Shown here: in pieces, positions 1 through 8,181 of the stretch | Numbering within the stretch: position 1 is the stretch's first letter | Layout: each line of letters begins with the position of its first letter | DNA from: a virus | Reading direction: 5' to 3' (one strand) | Virus record (IMG/VR): IMGVR_UViG_3300025010_000267 | Location: 1 to 20,622 of that record | Length of the DNA stretch: 20,622 nucleotides | Made by a program: the position numbers and the translations under genes | The notes under the pieces: generated by a model | Told to the model about the DNA's origin: nothing | What the model saw: only the letters and a program-made list of their open reading frames with translations | Database searches by the model: none

Positions 1-630
1 GGGGATGCTGTTTTGGTCGGGTATCTTGCTGAAGGGCAGGATAAGTTCTGCGAGGAGACCGGCTATTTTACCGATCTCACCAACTTCAAGCTGACCCTGC
101 AGACCGGGGTTGCTGTCTACGCCATCCCCGCCCGCGTTATCCAGATCCTCGACATCTGGGACGGCACCAGGAAGTTGGCCAAGGTCGACACCGGCAACAT
201 CTACACTACTCAGGATGCACTGTATGGATATACCGAGGCGACAGGAGTGCCGACCCACTGGCAGACTGACCTCGCCACCGGCTCCGTGCAACTGTTTCCG
301 ACGCCAACCGCTGCTGAGAACGGTGACATCCTGGTCCTGCAGGTTTGGCGGTACAGCCAGTATGACCTTGCCGGCGACGGAGCAGTACCTGAAGGTGGAG
401 GGGCTGCACCTGATGCCGAGCCCGAGATCCCCAGCCGCTTCCATTCCGCCTGTGTCGAGTGGGCAGCCTACAAGGCTTTCAACGACCATGACATGGAGAC
501 CCAGGACCCAGTCAAGGCAGCCGATCATCTTGCTTCATACCGGCTCTATGTCGGCGATGGGCGAGCAGCGCTGCAGCGCATCCAGAACCAGGAGACGCGG
601 ATAGGCACTTGTCCCGCGTACCGCACCTGA
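1..630 (+). CDS. Head-tail adaptor protein, SU10-like (5' partial)
   Basis: The reading frame is open from base 1, so the gene starts outside the window; the first visible possible start is TTG at 13, with no ribosome site in front. The visible 209 residues look like the adaptor family of podoviruses, which sits under the portal and joins it to the tail nozzle. Supporting features are a helical start (LVGYLAEGQDKFCEETGYF), a middle with YxIP and a W-rich strand region (IWDGTRKLAKVD, GVPTHWQTD), and a late helical segment (FHSACVEWAAYKAFN) followed by a helix with LASYR. The stop codon overlaps the next start in TGATG, so translation is probably coupled. The family call rests on pattern and position; it could be another connector type. 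Confidence 0.6.
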   Translation, partial: GDAVLVGYLAEGQDKFCEETGYFTDLTNFKLTLQTGVAVYAIPARVIQILDIWDGTRKLAKVDTGNIYTTQDALYGYTEATGVPTHWQTDLATGSVQLFPTPTAAENGDILVLQVWRYSQYDLAGDGAVPEGGGAAPDAEPEIPSRFHSACVEWAAYKAFNDHDMETQDPVKAADHLASYRLYVGDGRAALQRIQNQETRIGTCPAYRT

Positions 631-1532
631 TGGCTCAGGCGAAATTCATACCCATCGCCAAGGCCACCACCGGGCTGAATAATTACCTCGACCCTGTACG
701 TCTGACCTACGATCTGAAGACTGGAGAGACCGAGCTGTCGCAGGCGGTCAATGTCAATATTGACTCTTCCGGCCGGCCGTCCCGGCGCCTTGGCAGGGTG
801 CAGAAATCAGCCCTGTCAGCGCGGTGCGGGTTCTCTTTCGGCGAGGTCTGCCTGTTCGTCAGTGGCTCCACCCTCTACCGGATGTTTCCCAATTACTCAG
901 TCACTGCCCTGCGCACGGACCTGACGGTCGGGGCCAGGATGCGCTACCTGCCAGTAGCTGACCGGATCTATTATAGTAACGGGGCTCAGAAGGGCTACAT
1001 CGTCGGCGGAGTGACCAGAACCTGGGCGAAAGGAACATACAGCGGCGACCCGCTGCGAGTCTACTCTGACCCCCCCAATGGCCACCTGCTTGGCTGGTTC
1101 GCCGGCCGGTTGCTGATTGCCAAAGAGAATGTGATCTTCGCCTCCGAGCCGTCGTTCTACGGAGTGTATGATCTGCACCGAGGCTTCCGGCCGACACCCG
1201 ACCGAGTCACCATGCTCTGGGGCACGCCGCAGGGGCTGTGGATCGGGACCTCCTCACGTGTCGAGTTTCATCGTGGGTCTGCCTGGGGCCAGGTCCACCG
1301 CGAACCGAAGGCCGGATATGGAGTGCTGGAGGGGTCGATGGCCCCCTGCCCTGGTGAGAAGCTCGGGCTCGAAGGAGAGCATATCCTGATCACTACGCCG
1401 GCAGGTATCTGCGCCCTCACTGAAAGCGGAGGGCTTATAAATTTTACGCATCGCAAGCTGGTGTTCCCGTCCGGGAAATTTGCGAGCGCAGTCGTAGCGG
1501 GCGACCGTTATATCGTTATGATAGAGGCATAA
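630..1532 (+). CDS. Tail nozzle-like virion protein, probable beta-propeller
   Basis: The protein has 300 aa from ATG 630, which overlaps the adaptor stop as TGATG. An in-frame TTG at 609 is possible but would add only seven residues and has no ribosome site. The chain is rich in short beta strands with turns: a strand set near LFVSGSTLYRMFP, then MRYLPVADRIYYSNG, GRLLIAKENVIFASEP, LWIGTSSRVEFHRG and ILITTPAGICALTESGG. This blade-like repetition ('values shown, then read back') is typical of nozzle or tail-hub proteins found next to the adaptor in podovirus genomes. It would act in the tail tube below the adaptor. Function is inferred from the fold-like pattern and gene order, not from a catalytic motif. 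Confidence 0.5.
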   Translation: MAQAKFIPIAKATTGLNNYLDPVRLTYDLKTGETELSQAVNVNIDSSGRPSRRLGRVQKSALSARCGFSFGEVCLFVSGSTLYRMFPNYSVTALRTDLTVGARMRYLPVADRIYYSNGAQKGYIVGGVTRTWAKGTYSGDPLRVYSDPPNGHLLGWFAGRLLIAKENVIFASEPSFYGVYDLHRGFRPTPDRVTMLWGTPQGLWIGTSSRVEFHRGSAWGQVHREPKAGYGVLEGSMAPCPGEKLGLEGEHILITTPAGICALTESGGLINFTHRKLVFPSGKFASAVVAGDRYIVMIEA

Positions 1533-1545
1533 AAGGAGATCAATT

Positions 1546-2286
1546 ATGGCTGGAAGATTTAGCACCGGGCTCCGCAACGGGATGTGCTCGAAGAATAGTT
1601 ACCCGGTGAACATGATCACTGGGACCACTTTCGCTTTTGCTGACGGCACAGGCACAGGCGGGGCTGACCGTATCACCGACTCCGGCAACGGGTTTGTCAC
1701 AGCGGGCTTCACCGTTGGCCAGTACATCTCAGTCGCTGGCTCGACCTCGAACAACGTCGCTGGAGTAAAAGTCCTGGCAGTCGCCGCCGGCTATCTCGAG
1801 ATCCCGGCTGCCTCCCTCACCACTGAGGTTGCCGGCGACCAAGTTATCATCGCAGCCGGCGCCAACGGCGGCTCGCTTGACGAGCAGCTGCGCAATGGTG
1901 TGATTGAGGTCTACACCGGCACCCAGCCGGCTACCGCGGATCTTGCCGAGATCGGCACTAAGTTGCTGCGGATTACCGTCGCTTCTGGGGCGTTCACTCC
2001 AGGCGCCGCTGTCAACGGCCTCAATCTCGGCGACGCCGCGGCCGGAATTACCTCAAAAGAGGCTGGCGAAGTTTGGAGCGGCGTTGGGCTTGCCGCCGGC
2101 ACCGCCGGCTGGTTCAGATATTACTCGAACGCCTACGTCACTGGCGCATCGGAGTCCGCTGTCCGCTTTGACGGAATTTGCGGGGTTGGCACTGGCGAGC
2201 TGCGGATGTCCAGCCTGACCGTTGCAGTTGGGGCAACTACGACCATCGATACTGGCGCAATCACGCAGCCTGCTCAGGCAGCGTAA
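1546..2286 (+). CDS. Phage structural protein (head or tail decoration), unknown role
   Basis: The protein has 246 aa, with a clear ribosome site AAGGAGAT at 1533-1540 and ATG at 1546. Residues about 25-95 carry the pattern ADRITDSGNGFVTAGFTVGQ followed by ISVAGSTSNN, a small beta module seen in many phage structural proteins. Residues about 105-246 form a second module (NGVIEVYTGTQPATAD, LLRITVASGAF, TAGWFRYYSN, VRFDGICGVGTGELRMSS), also a common phage pattern. The composition is rich in Gly, Ala, Thr and Val with almost no charged stretches, as expected for a beta-rich virion protein. It lies between the nozzle-like gene and another small structural gene in the same run. I cannot assign a specific position in the virion. 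Confidence 0.55.
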   Translation: MAGRFSTGLRNGMCSKNSYPVNMITGTTFAFADGTGTGGADRITDSGNGFVTAGFTVGQYISVAGSTSNNVAGVKVLAVAAGYLEIPAASLTTEVAGDQVIIAAGANGGSLDEQLRNGVIEVYTGTQPATADLAEIGTKLLRITVASGAFTPGAAVNGLNLGDAAAGITSKEAGEVWSGVGLAAGTAGWFRYYSNAYVTGASESAVRFDGICGVGTGELRMSSLTVAVGATTTIDTGAITQPAQAA

Positions 2287-2297
2287 GGAGATAGACT

Positions 2298-2738
2298 ATG
2301 GCAGCTTCTCAATTTGCAGTATTCCACACGTTCAAAGCGAGGTTGGGGCAGAAACTGATCGACCTTGACACGGACGATATCAGATGCGCTCTGGTTGCAT
2401 CAACATGGACTCCCAATCTTGCAACAAATGCAAACTGGGCTGATATCAGTGCAAACGAAATAGTCAAGGATGGGTACACCGCCGGAGGACTTGCTGTAAC
2501 CAATGAATCATTTGTCAACATAGCGGGTACGGTCACATGGGATTGCGACGACCCGACCTGGACAGCAGGGGCATCCGGTATTGCCGCCAGGTATTGTGTG
2601 TTCTACGATAACACCGATGCAAACAAAACTCTGATTTGCTACAGCCTTCTTGACACGACCCCGGCAGACCACAGCGTTACTAACGGTCAGGTATTTTTGA
2701 TTACGTTGCCCGCTACTGGAATTTTCCAATTAGCGTAA
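2298..2738 (+). CDS. Small phage structural protein, unknown role
   Basis: The protein has 146 aa, with AAGGAG at 2285-2290 before ATG 2298. It follows a pattern common in phages: an N-terminal segment FHTFKARLGQKLIDLDTDDIRCALV, then TPN, a GYTAGG turn, a strand with TWDCDDPTWTAG, ARYCVFYDN, and a C-terminal strand pair ending in TGIFQLA. Such proteins usually lie among tail or capsid accessory genes; no enzymatic motif is visible. Its codons are less GC-rich (about 45% G+C in the line at 2401) than the genes on either side, which hints at separate acquisition. Assignment as structural rests on family pattern and position. Confidence 0.55.
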   Translation: MAASQFAVFHTFKARLGQKLIDLDTDDIRCALVASTWTPNLATNANWADISANEIVKDGYTAGGLAVTNESFVNIAGTVTWDCDDPTWTAGASGIAARYCVFYDNTDANKTLICYSLLDTTPADHSVTNGQVFLITLPATGIFQLA

Positions 2739-2749
2739 CTGGGGATTAA

Positions 2750-4129
2750 ATGGGGCATAGGTACTGGCGAATATATATAACCGCAGTGGCAGGGGCATAT
2801 AATGCGCTCTCCGAGGTAGAACTTCGTGAGAGCGTAGGCGGAACCGACCAGACAGGTTCGGGAACGGCGTATGCCAGTAGCGAGTCTTTCGGATATGCCG
2901 CAGAAGCGGTAGACAACAATACCTCTACCTTATGGCAGACATCATCCTCTGTGCCGGCGTGGTGGAAGTACGACTTTGGCGCGGGGATAGAAAAATCATT
3001 GGTCGAGGTGCTATTAACCCCACGACAGGATTACTATGCTGCGTCCCCGTCTGCGTTCAACATCGAGTGGAGTGATGACAATTCAGCATGGGAGTCAGCC
3101 GCATCGTTCACCCATACCTGGGAAAACAACTCAGCGCAGGCGTTCTCGTGGACCCCTGTTCTTTCACCAGCCACTGCCGATCTGGAGGTAACCGAAGGCA
3201 TCCCCACTACCGCCGCCGCCCCATTAACAAAAGGTGTCTCCATTACAGGAGGAACACCTGTTGCAAGGGCAGGTATTTCTGTAAATCCAACATCTGGTGA
3301 AATTTCCTTCACTGGAGGGACACCCACTCTCACCATTACCGTCCTGCCCAGTTCCGGGCAGATGCGGATTACCGGGCAAGCGCCTATAGCTCAAGTGTAC
3401 CAGACCGGAAACCTTGCAGTCACTTTGCCGACGCTTGCACCTCTGTTCCAAGCTCTTGGCAACTACGCAGCGTTGAACGTCAGCCTGCCGACTTTGATCT
3501 TCTCGGGGGCGACCAGTTCGCCGGCATGGTTGGATGTGGACCTACCGACACTGGTCCCGGCCTTCGTCGCCGGCACCGCATTGACTGTCGACCTGCCCTT
3601 TCCGGAGATACAGTTCTCAGCAGTCATGGGGGCGACCTGCGCTCTCGATGTTGACCTGCCGACCTTGATGTTCTCCGCCGGGGCCGGGGCGGCGTTCGCA
3701 CTTGACCTGCCTGAACTCACCCCGCTGTTCTCTTCGACAACCGGTTCAGTAGCGTCTCTCAATGTCACCCTCCCGCCGTTCGCTGCGCTGTTCACAGCGG
3801 ATGTAGAGAATTTGGCACAACTGGTCGTGCATCTCCCCGACCTGCTGCCCGCATTTTCGTCTCACCAGCAGACCCTGGGGCAACTGATCGTGGATCTCCC
3901 CCCGCTTTCCGTTCTCTTCTCCGGGTCTGCCGGTGAGGCGGCTTCCCTGCATGTAACCCTGCCGGAACTGCAGATCCTGCTGACTTCTTATGAGGAGATC
4001 ACCGGCCAGATGGTCGTTGTCCTGCCGGCCCTGAAGGCTCTTTTCTCCGCCATGCAGTCGGGTAGGTTCGACACCGCTACGCCCACCCAGCTTGACGGCA
4101 CAGTGCTCAGATACAGGAGGCCGGTATGA
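2750..4129 (+). CDS. Discoidin (F5/8 type C) domain protein with eleven LPxL repeats
   Basis: The protein has 459 aa; ATG 2750 follows a weak GGGGAT site. Residues 1-137 match an F5/8 type C (discoidin) carbohydrate-binding fold: RYWRIYITA at the start, AAEAVDNNTSTLWQTSS, PAWWKYDFG, and FNIEWSDDNSAW. Residues 149-213 hold three copies of a G-x-I-x-TGGTP-like strand-turn unit. Residues 221-432 are eleven short repeats with core LxVxLPxL followed by FSA or similar; the LP pairs lie 17-21 residues apart and the last six exactly 21 apart. A discoidin head on a repetitive beta stalk suggests a tail or capsid appendage that binds a host surface sugar, which is inference. The stop overlaps the next start as ATGA. 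Confidence 0.6.
   Translation: MGHRYWRIYITAVAGAYNALSEVELRESVGGTDQTGSGTAYASSESFGYAAEAVDNNTSTLWQTSSSVPAWWKYDFGAGIEKSLVEVLLTPRQDYYAASPSAFNIEWSDDNSAWESAASFTHTWENNSAQAFSWTPVLSPATADLEVTEGIPTTAAAPLTKGVSITGGTPVARAGISVNPTSGEISFTGGTPTLTITVLPSSGQMRITGQAPIAQVYQTGNLAVTLPTLAPLFQALGNYAALNVSLPTLIFSGATSSPAWLDVDLPTLVPAFVAGTALTVDLPFPEIQFSAVMGATCALDVDLPTLMFSAGAGAAFALDLPELTPLFSSTTGSVASLNVTLPPFAALFTADVENLAQLVVHLPDLLPAFSSHQQTLGQLIVDLPPLSVLFSGSAGEAASLHVTLPELQILLTSYEEITGQMVVVLPALKALFSAMQSGRFDTATPTQLDGTVLRYRRPV
3410..4045 (+). repeat. Eleven degenerate LPxL-coding repeats, 51-63 bp period
   Basis: Within the discoidin protein, the Leu of each LP pair falls at residues 226, 246, 265, 282, 303, 320, 341, 362, 383, 404 and 425. 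The last six units have an exact 63-bp period. The protein pattern is much better kept than the DNA, so the repeat is old and held by protein structure. Confidence 0.8.
4115..4120 (+). promoter_or_regulatory. Ribosome binding site AGGAGG for the 161-aa gene
   Basis: AGGAGG lies inside the end of the discoidin gene, five bases before ATG 4126. It supports that start even though the two genes overlap by four bases. Confidence 0.75.
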
Positions 4130-4611
4130 GCGACGCATTGACCCTAGTCCTTGAGTTGGCCGGCAAGTTTCCCAGTCAGTACATCAACATACCGTTTGAC
4201 TCGGCGGTGTTCTTCAATGGAGAGTTGATCTGGTTCGGGGCGGCCGGCATCTACGAAGAAACCGGCAGCCTTGACGGAGCCACAGCGATATCCGCCTGGG
4301 TCGACACGCCGCTGCACGACTTCGGCCGCGGAGGTCAGACCAGTATCGAGGCGTTCCGGATTGCCTTTGAGACTGCTGACGATCTCTTGCTTACCCTCTA
4401 CGGCGATGAGAACGAGACGACGGCGCGGACATTCACCATCGTCCCAGTCAAGACCGGTCAGGTCCAGCAGGAGGTTACCCAGACCTTGGAGAAATACCTC
4501 TACGGCAAGGCCAGATACTGGAAGGTCCGGGTTGCTAATGTTGATGGTGGAGATTTCTCGTTTGATGAACTTGCCCTCGCCCCGGTATTCCTGAAACGTC
4601 GGAGCCAGTGA
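4126..4611 (+). CDS. Phage virion protein, unknown
   Basis: The protein has 161 aa, translationally coupled by ATGA to the gene before and by TGATG to the gene after. It begins with a short stretch SDALTLVLELAGKFPSQY, then FFNGELIWFGAAGIYEETG, a strand-rich middle (WVDTPLHDFG, FRIAFETADDLLLTLYGDE) and an end with KARYWKVRVANVDGGDFSFDEL. The layout, with a 'value or feature name' strand followed by a beta sandwich that ends in an LxLxPV strand, resembles small virion proteins encoded next to tail appendage genes. I see no catalytic motif or membrane segment. The tight coupling suggests it is made in step with its two neighbours and may assemble with them. Confidence 0.5.
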   Translation: MSDALTLVLELAGKFPSQYINIPFDSAVFFNGELIWFGAAGIYEETGSLDGATAISAWVDTPLHDFGRGGQTSIEAFRIAFETADDLLLTLYGDENETTARTFTIVPVKTGQVQQEVTQTLEKYLYGKARYWKVRVANVDGGDFSFDELALAPVFLKRRSQ

Positions 4612-6164
4612 TGGCTCGCACGACGGCAATCGAGCTGAAGGGGGATCGGTACAAAGCCGAGCAACTCTCCCTCGCCCATACTCAACGGCTGCTCCGCACC
4701 TTTCGGGAAAACTCTGCATTCCAATCCCTACAGCAGAATAAGCACGAAGAGAATTTCTTCGACGAGACCGGAGCGTATATCGGCAAGATCTCCATACAAA
4801 ACGTCTTCGGAGTGGAGACGGTCATTGTTGACGTGCGACCTGAGAAACCTACGCCCCAGAAAGAAGAGTGGAAACTCAGGCAACGACAGGTCGACACCCT
4901 TATCCCCTGCTTCATTTGTACCGGCGAAGCGAACTACAGCCGGGAAATCGTTGGGATCATTGCCAGTCTGGGCGGGTCATTTACCGGGCCATATTACTGG
5001 TTCAGTAAATTGGAAGATGACGACGCTTTGGTCATGGAAGCTTTCTACCACGAAGGGTTCATGTATTATGACGCGGCGGTTGCTTTCGAGCACATGCGGA
5101 TACTGTCCATCTCCAATGACAAGACCCTGTATTTTTTCCGCCCCTCCGGGCTTGCCCCAGCCGACAGCCGCGCCGAGGATGGGCCGGACTATGGCAGTAT
5201 TGTGCAGACCGAGTCCTGCGGAGCAGTGGCGTGGTACGATGGGGCTGACTCCGAGTGGGTGTGGACAGCTGCCATGGCGCACAATCCGATCGGCGGAGGG
5301 GGAGTCGTAGGGTTCGACCAACTGTTTGACGGAGGGTACATCGGTGATAAGTATAGGCTGACGGTCTCGTATGCAGGCAGCTACTTCGTTGGACACGCAG
5401 AAGATTCCTGCACAGCACTTGAGGAAGGCCAGCCTCCCCCACAGAGTTGCTATGATGCGATTGATGCGTTCAAGGTAGCCTTCGAATTTCCTGCGAGTTG
5501 CACACATACATCCAGTAACACGAACAGCTTTGATCGATATGAGACGACGATCACTGTGACGGAGACGTTTCTTGACGATTTTCCCAACGGCAACATCCGG
5601 CTGAATGGCACCATCGCAGCATCTGTCTATCTACTTGAGCGGTGGCAGCAGGACAAGACGGTGTACACCTGGAACCACCAGCCGTTGCCGTCGCCATATA
5701 ACAATGAATGGGGGACGCTCCAGTGCCCGGGCTGCTACAGCGAGGATCTGACTTGGCAGGTCGAGCTCTTTATCGTTGCAGACAATGGGGCGCGGCAGAG
5801 TATTACCGCTGCGTTTGCCTGGGAGCCGATGCGTAAATACCGAGGGCTGGATGGCGAGGGGATAGTCTATCACAAAAGCGAGGCGCCTGGCGAGAGTATC
5901 TCCCTTGCCGTAGCCAAGTCAGGGGTGGCGGACATCAACGGAGACGGCGATCTTACCGACATGGCATTTGTCTACATCGGTCCAGCAGCGGATGAGTTCC
6001 AAGGGTCGGTGTCCTTCCCGCTGCTTAATCAGGGCTACGATGACTATGTCGAGATTCCCGAGGTGATCGGTATGCCGGAGGATGTAACGTACCGGGTGCG
6101 GGGCCAGATTTTTTTGGGGATCATTCGAACCATCGTTGAAGAGAAAGTGCAGGTCTATTCATAA
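4611..6164 (+). CDS. Unrecognised virion protein with calcium-type loop
   Basis: The protein has 517 aa from ATG 4611 (TGATG overlap). GTG 4608 is directly upstream and in frame but would add only one residue. I do not recognise the family. The N-terminal 80 residues are charged and helical; the rest alternates strand-rich segments with aromatic clusters (GPYYWFSK, FYHEGFMYYDAA, AWYDGADSEWVWTAAMAHN). There are several paired cysteines (CFIC near residue 100, CPGC near 370). Near the end, D441-x-N443-x-D445-G446-D447-x-x-D450 resembles the calcium loops of dockerin and thrombospondin type 3 repeats. Position among tail-appendage genes suggests a structural role. It might bind host surface material, but no enzyme motif supports that. 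Confidence 0.5.
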   Translation: MARTTAIELKGDRYKAEQLSLAHTQRLLRTFRENSAFQSLQQNKHEENFFDETGAYIGKISIQNVFGVETVIVDVRPEKPTPQKEEWKLRQRQVDTLIPCFICTGEANYSREIVGIIASLGGSFTGPYYWFSKLEDDDALVMEAFYHEGFMYYDAAVAFEHMRILSISNDKTLYFFRPSGLAPADSRAEDGPDYGSIVQTESCGAVAWYDGADSEWVWTAAMAHNPIGGGGVVGFDQLFDGGYIGDKYRLTVSYAGSYFVGHAEDSCTALEEGQPPPQSCYDAIDAFKVAFEFPASCTHTSSNTNSFDRYETTITVTETFLDDFPNGNIRLNGTIAASVYLLERWQQDKTVYTWNHQPLPSPYNNEWGTLQCPGCYSEDLTWQVELFIVADNGARQSITAAFAWEPMRKYRGLDGEGIVYHKSEAPGESISLAVAKSGVADINGDGDLTDMAFVYIGPAADEFQGSVSFPLLNQGYDDYVEIPEVIGMPEDVTYRVRGQIFLGIIRTIVEEKVQVYS

Positions 6165-6176
6165 AGGAGCAACATT

Positions 6177-8123
6177 ATGGGCAGTTTTGGATTCCCAGAC
6201 GCATCAGTAGCCGAGGACCTTGTCACTGCCAGGTTCGGGTTGAGCACCGACCTTGTCAACCAGTACGATTCAGCTTCAACCAGCGCCCTGGGGGCACTCG
6301 GCAATGCTTCGTTCTCTGCGCCTTCCGGCAGTGTCGATATCAGTGACCTGCCGCCTGAGCCGCCGATCGGCGAGCCCCCCAGCCCTGACGCGGTTGCGGC
6401 CTACGTCAGCAAGATGACGGCGGTGACGTTCTCCGATATCGCTGCCCTGCGCAACTTGCTCGGGCTCACCGAGGCGACGATCGCAGAGATCACTCTGCCG
6501 GTGCTCACGGCTGTCGAACCGACGGTGAACATCCCGGCCATGCCAAGCACTGCCATCCCGACAGTGCCCTCCGATGCGCCGGCGGTCGCCGACCCGGCCA
6601 TCCCGCCTGCCCCGAGCCTTGACCTGCCGCCGGTGCCGGTGCTTGAGACGATCGCCCTGCCAGCCGCGCCAGTGCTTGAGGGCCTGAGCTTTGACGGCGT
6701 GATGCCGACCGCCGACCTGACCCCGCCCGAGCCGATGTTCGTCTACAGTGAAGCGACCTACCAGTCCGACCTTGCCGACGCCCTGCGCACCAAGCTCTAC
6801 AACGACATCACGCTCGGCAACGCGGTCTATACCGACGAGGTGTGGACGGCGATCTGGGAGCGGGCACTGACCCAGCTTGACATTGAGATCAACAAAGGTA
6901 CCGCCAAGATCCTCAACGCCTGGGAGCAGTGGAACATGGAGATGCCCGACGGGGTGCTCTCCGCCGCCCTGCAGGAGGCTCTGTACGACGACCGGCGAAC
7001 CCGGCTCGACCTCGCCCGGGATACCATGTACAAGCAGGCCGATGTCACCCAGCAGGCGACTCAGTTCGCCATCACCAGCGGCCTGACCTTCGAGAAGCAG
7101 ATCATGGACTTCACCAACCAGGTGAACCAGCGAGCCTTCGAGATTGCCAAGACCCAGGTGCAGATGGTCATCGACATCTTCCAGTTGCGGGTTTCGGCCT
7201 ACACTGCTCGGCTTGAGGGCTACAAGACCCTGGCCCAGGTCTTCGAGAGCCGGATCCGCGCCGAGCTCGCCCGGGTGGAGATTTACCGCGCCCAGATGGA
7301 AGGGGCGAAGATCCTCGGCGACCTGCAGGTGCAGCAGGTGGAGATTTACTCGAAGCGGGTCCAGGCTCTGCAGGTGGTGATTGACCTCTACCGCGCTCAG
7401 ATGGAAGGGGCGAAGCTGCAGGTGGAAATCGACAAGGCACGGATCGAGGCGTTCCGGGCTCGCATCGACGCCGCCGTTGCCCAGATCAACGGAGTCACCG
7501 CCGGGTTTAACCTCTACCAGGCTCAGATCGCAGGCGAAACAGCCAAGGTGGACCTGTTCGCCAAGCAGGTCGAGGCCTTCTCCGCGCAGATGCAGGGGGC
7601 CAAGGTCGCCTCCGAGATCAACATTGCTGAGATCCAGGCAGTGACCGAGGGCAACAAGGACCGGATCGCTGTGCTTACCGCTGCGATCGAGAAGTATAAG
7701 GCTGATACGGACTACCAGCTCGGACTCGAGGAGGCTGGCACCAAGGTCTACGCCGCGGACATCGGCGCCTATGAGGCAGAGGTCGGGCGAGAGAGCGAGT
7801 ACATTAAGGCACTGGTAAATCGCTACTCGGCAACTATCTCCGGGGTCATGGCTCAGGCCGAGATCGCGGTCAAGGAACTTGAAGCCAACCTGCGGGCGAT
7901 GACGGCGATGAAGGAAGTGCAGGTCGAAGCCTTGAAAGCCGCCGCCCTGATTCAGGCCCAGAAGGTCGCTTCTGCCCTGTCGAGTGTCTCCGCCTCGGCC
8001 CAGCTCGGGTTCAACGAAAGCCTCTCGAACTCCTACAGTGAAAGCGACAGCGACAGCAGGGTCAATTCCACCAGCGACGAGACCGGTACAAAAACGCTGC
8101 ATAATTACAATTATAATATGTAA
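6177..8123 (+). CDS. Large coiled-coil virion protein with proline-rich N-terminus
   Basis: The protein has 648 aa, with AAAGGAGC at 6163-6170 and ATG 6177. Residues 56-70 and 107-190 are proline-rich with VPxLP-like steps and likely extended. Residues about 195-610 are almost wholly helical with no proline beyond residue 257, dominated by Ala, Gln, Glu and Lys. From 321 to 468 one heptad position carries twelve aromatic residues, and a YRAQMEGAK unit occurs twice (370 and 405). The C-terminus is Ser/Asp-rich (ESDSDS) and ends HNYNYNM. There is no signal peptide or membrane segment. Its place before the internal protein genes suggests a long fibrous tail or core component. A tape-measure role is possible but the chain is short and lacks hydrophobic segments. 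Confidence 0.55.
   Translation: MGSFGFPDASVAEDLVTARFGLSTDLVNQYDSASTSALGALGNASFSAPSGSVDISDLPPEPPIGEPPSPDAVAAYVSKMTAVTFSDIAALRNLLGLTEATIAEITLPVLTAVEPTVNIPAMPSTAIPTVPSDAPAVADPAIPPAPSLDLPPVPVLETIALPAAPVLEGLSFDGVMPTADLTPPEPMFVYSEATYQSDLADALRTKLYNDITLGNAVYTDEVWTAIWERALTQLDIEINKGTAKILNAWEQWNMEMPDGVLSAALQEALYDDRRTRLDLARDTMYKQADVTQQATQFAITSGLTFEKQIMDFTNQVNQRAFEIAKTQVQMVIDIFQLRVSAYTARLEGYKTLAQVFESRIRAELARVEIYRAQMEGAKILGDLQVQQVEIYSKRVQALQVVIDLYRAQMEGAKLQVEIDKARIEAFRARIDAAVAQINGVTAGFNLYQAQIAGETAKVDLFAKQVEAFSAQMQGAKVASEINIAEIQAVTEGNKDRIAVLTAAIEKYKADTDYQLGLEEAGTKVYAADIGAYEAEVGRESEYIKALVNRYSATISGVMAQAEIAVKELEANLRAMTAMKEVQVEALKAAALIQAQKVASALSSVSASAQLGFNESLSNSYSESDSDSRVNSTSDETGTKTLHNYNYNM
7284..7415 (+). repeat. 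27-bp direct repeat within the coiled-coil gene
   Basis: Bases 7284-7310 and 7389-7415 differ at one position and encode the same nine residues, YRAQMEGAK, 105 bp (35 residues, five heptads) apart. Such near-identity at DNA level suggests a fairly recent internal duplication within an older helical repeat. Confidence 0.75.
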
Positions 8124-8166
8124 CACGGTAGACATTTCTCTGCTGATGCGGTAGGTTAAGAAAGTA

Positions 8167-8175
8167 TAAGGAGGT
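8167..8175 (+). promoter_or_regulatory. Strong ribosome binding site TAAGGAGGT
   Basis: This near-perfect match to the 16S tail lies six bases before ATG 8182, at the end of a 58-bp gap (8124-8181). It is one of the strongest sites in the window and suggests high expression of the internal protein genes. No convincing promoter or terminator is seen in that gap. Confidence 0.8.
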
Positions 8176-8181
8176 TACATC

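Noticed and set aside
6276-8135. Long minus-strand open frame of 619 codons opposite the coiled-coil gene
   Set aside because: Its product is a monotonous mix of Leu, His, Gly, Asp and Arg with no domain, and it mirrors the helical repeats of the plus-strand gene. That gene has a good ribosome site and fits the operon.
8124-8181. Possible promoter (TAGACA, TATAAG) in the 58-bp gap before the 328-aa gene
   Set aside because: The spacing is about 30 bp, far too long; the TATAAG mostly overlaps the ribosome site.
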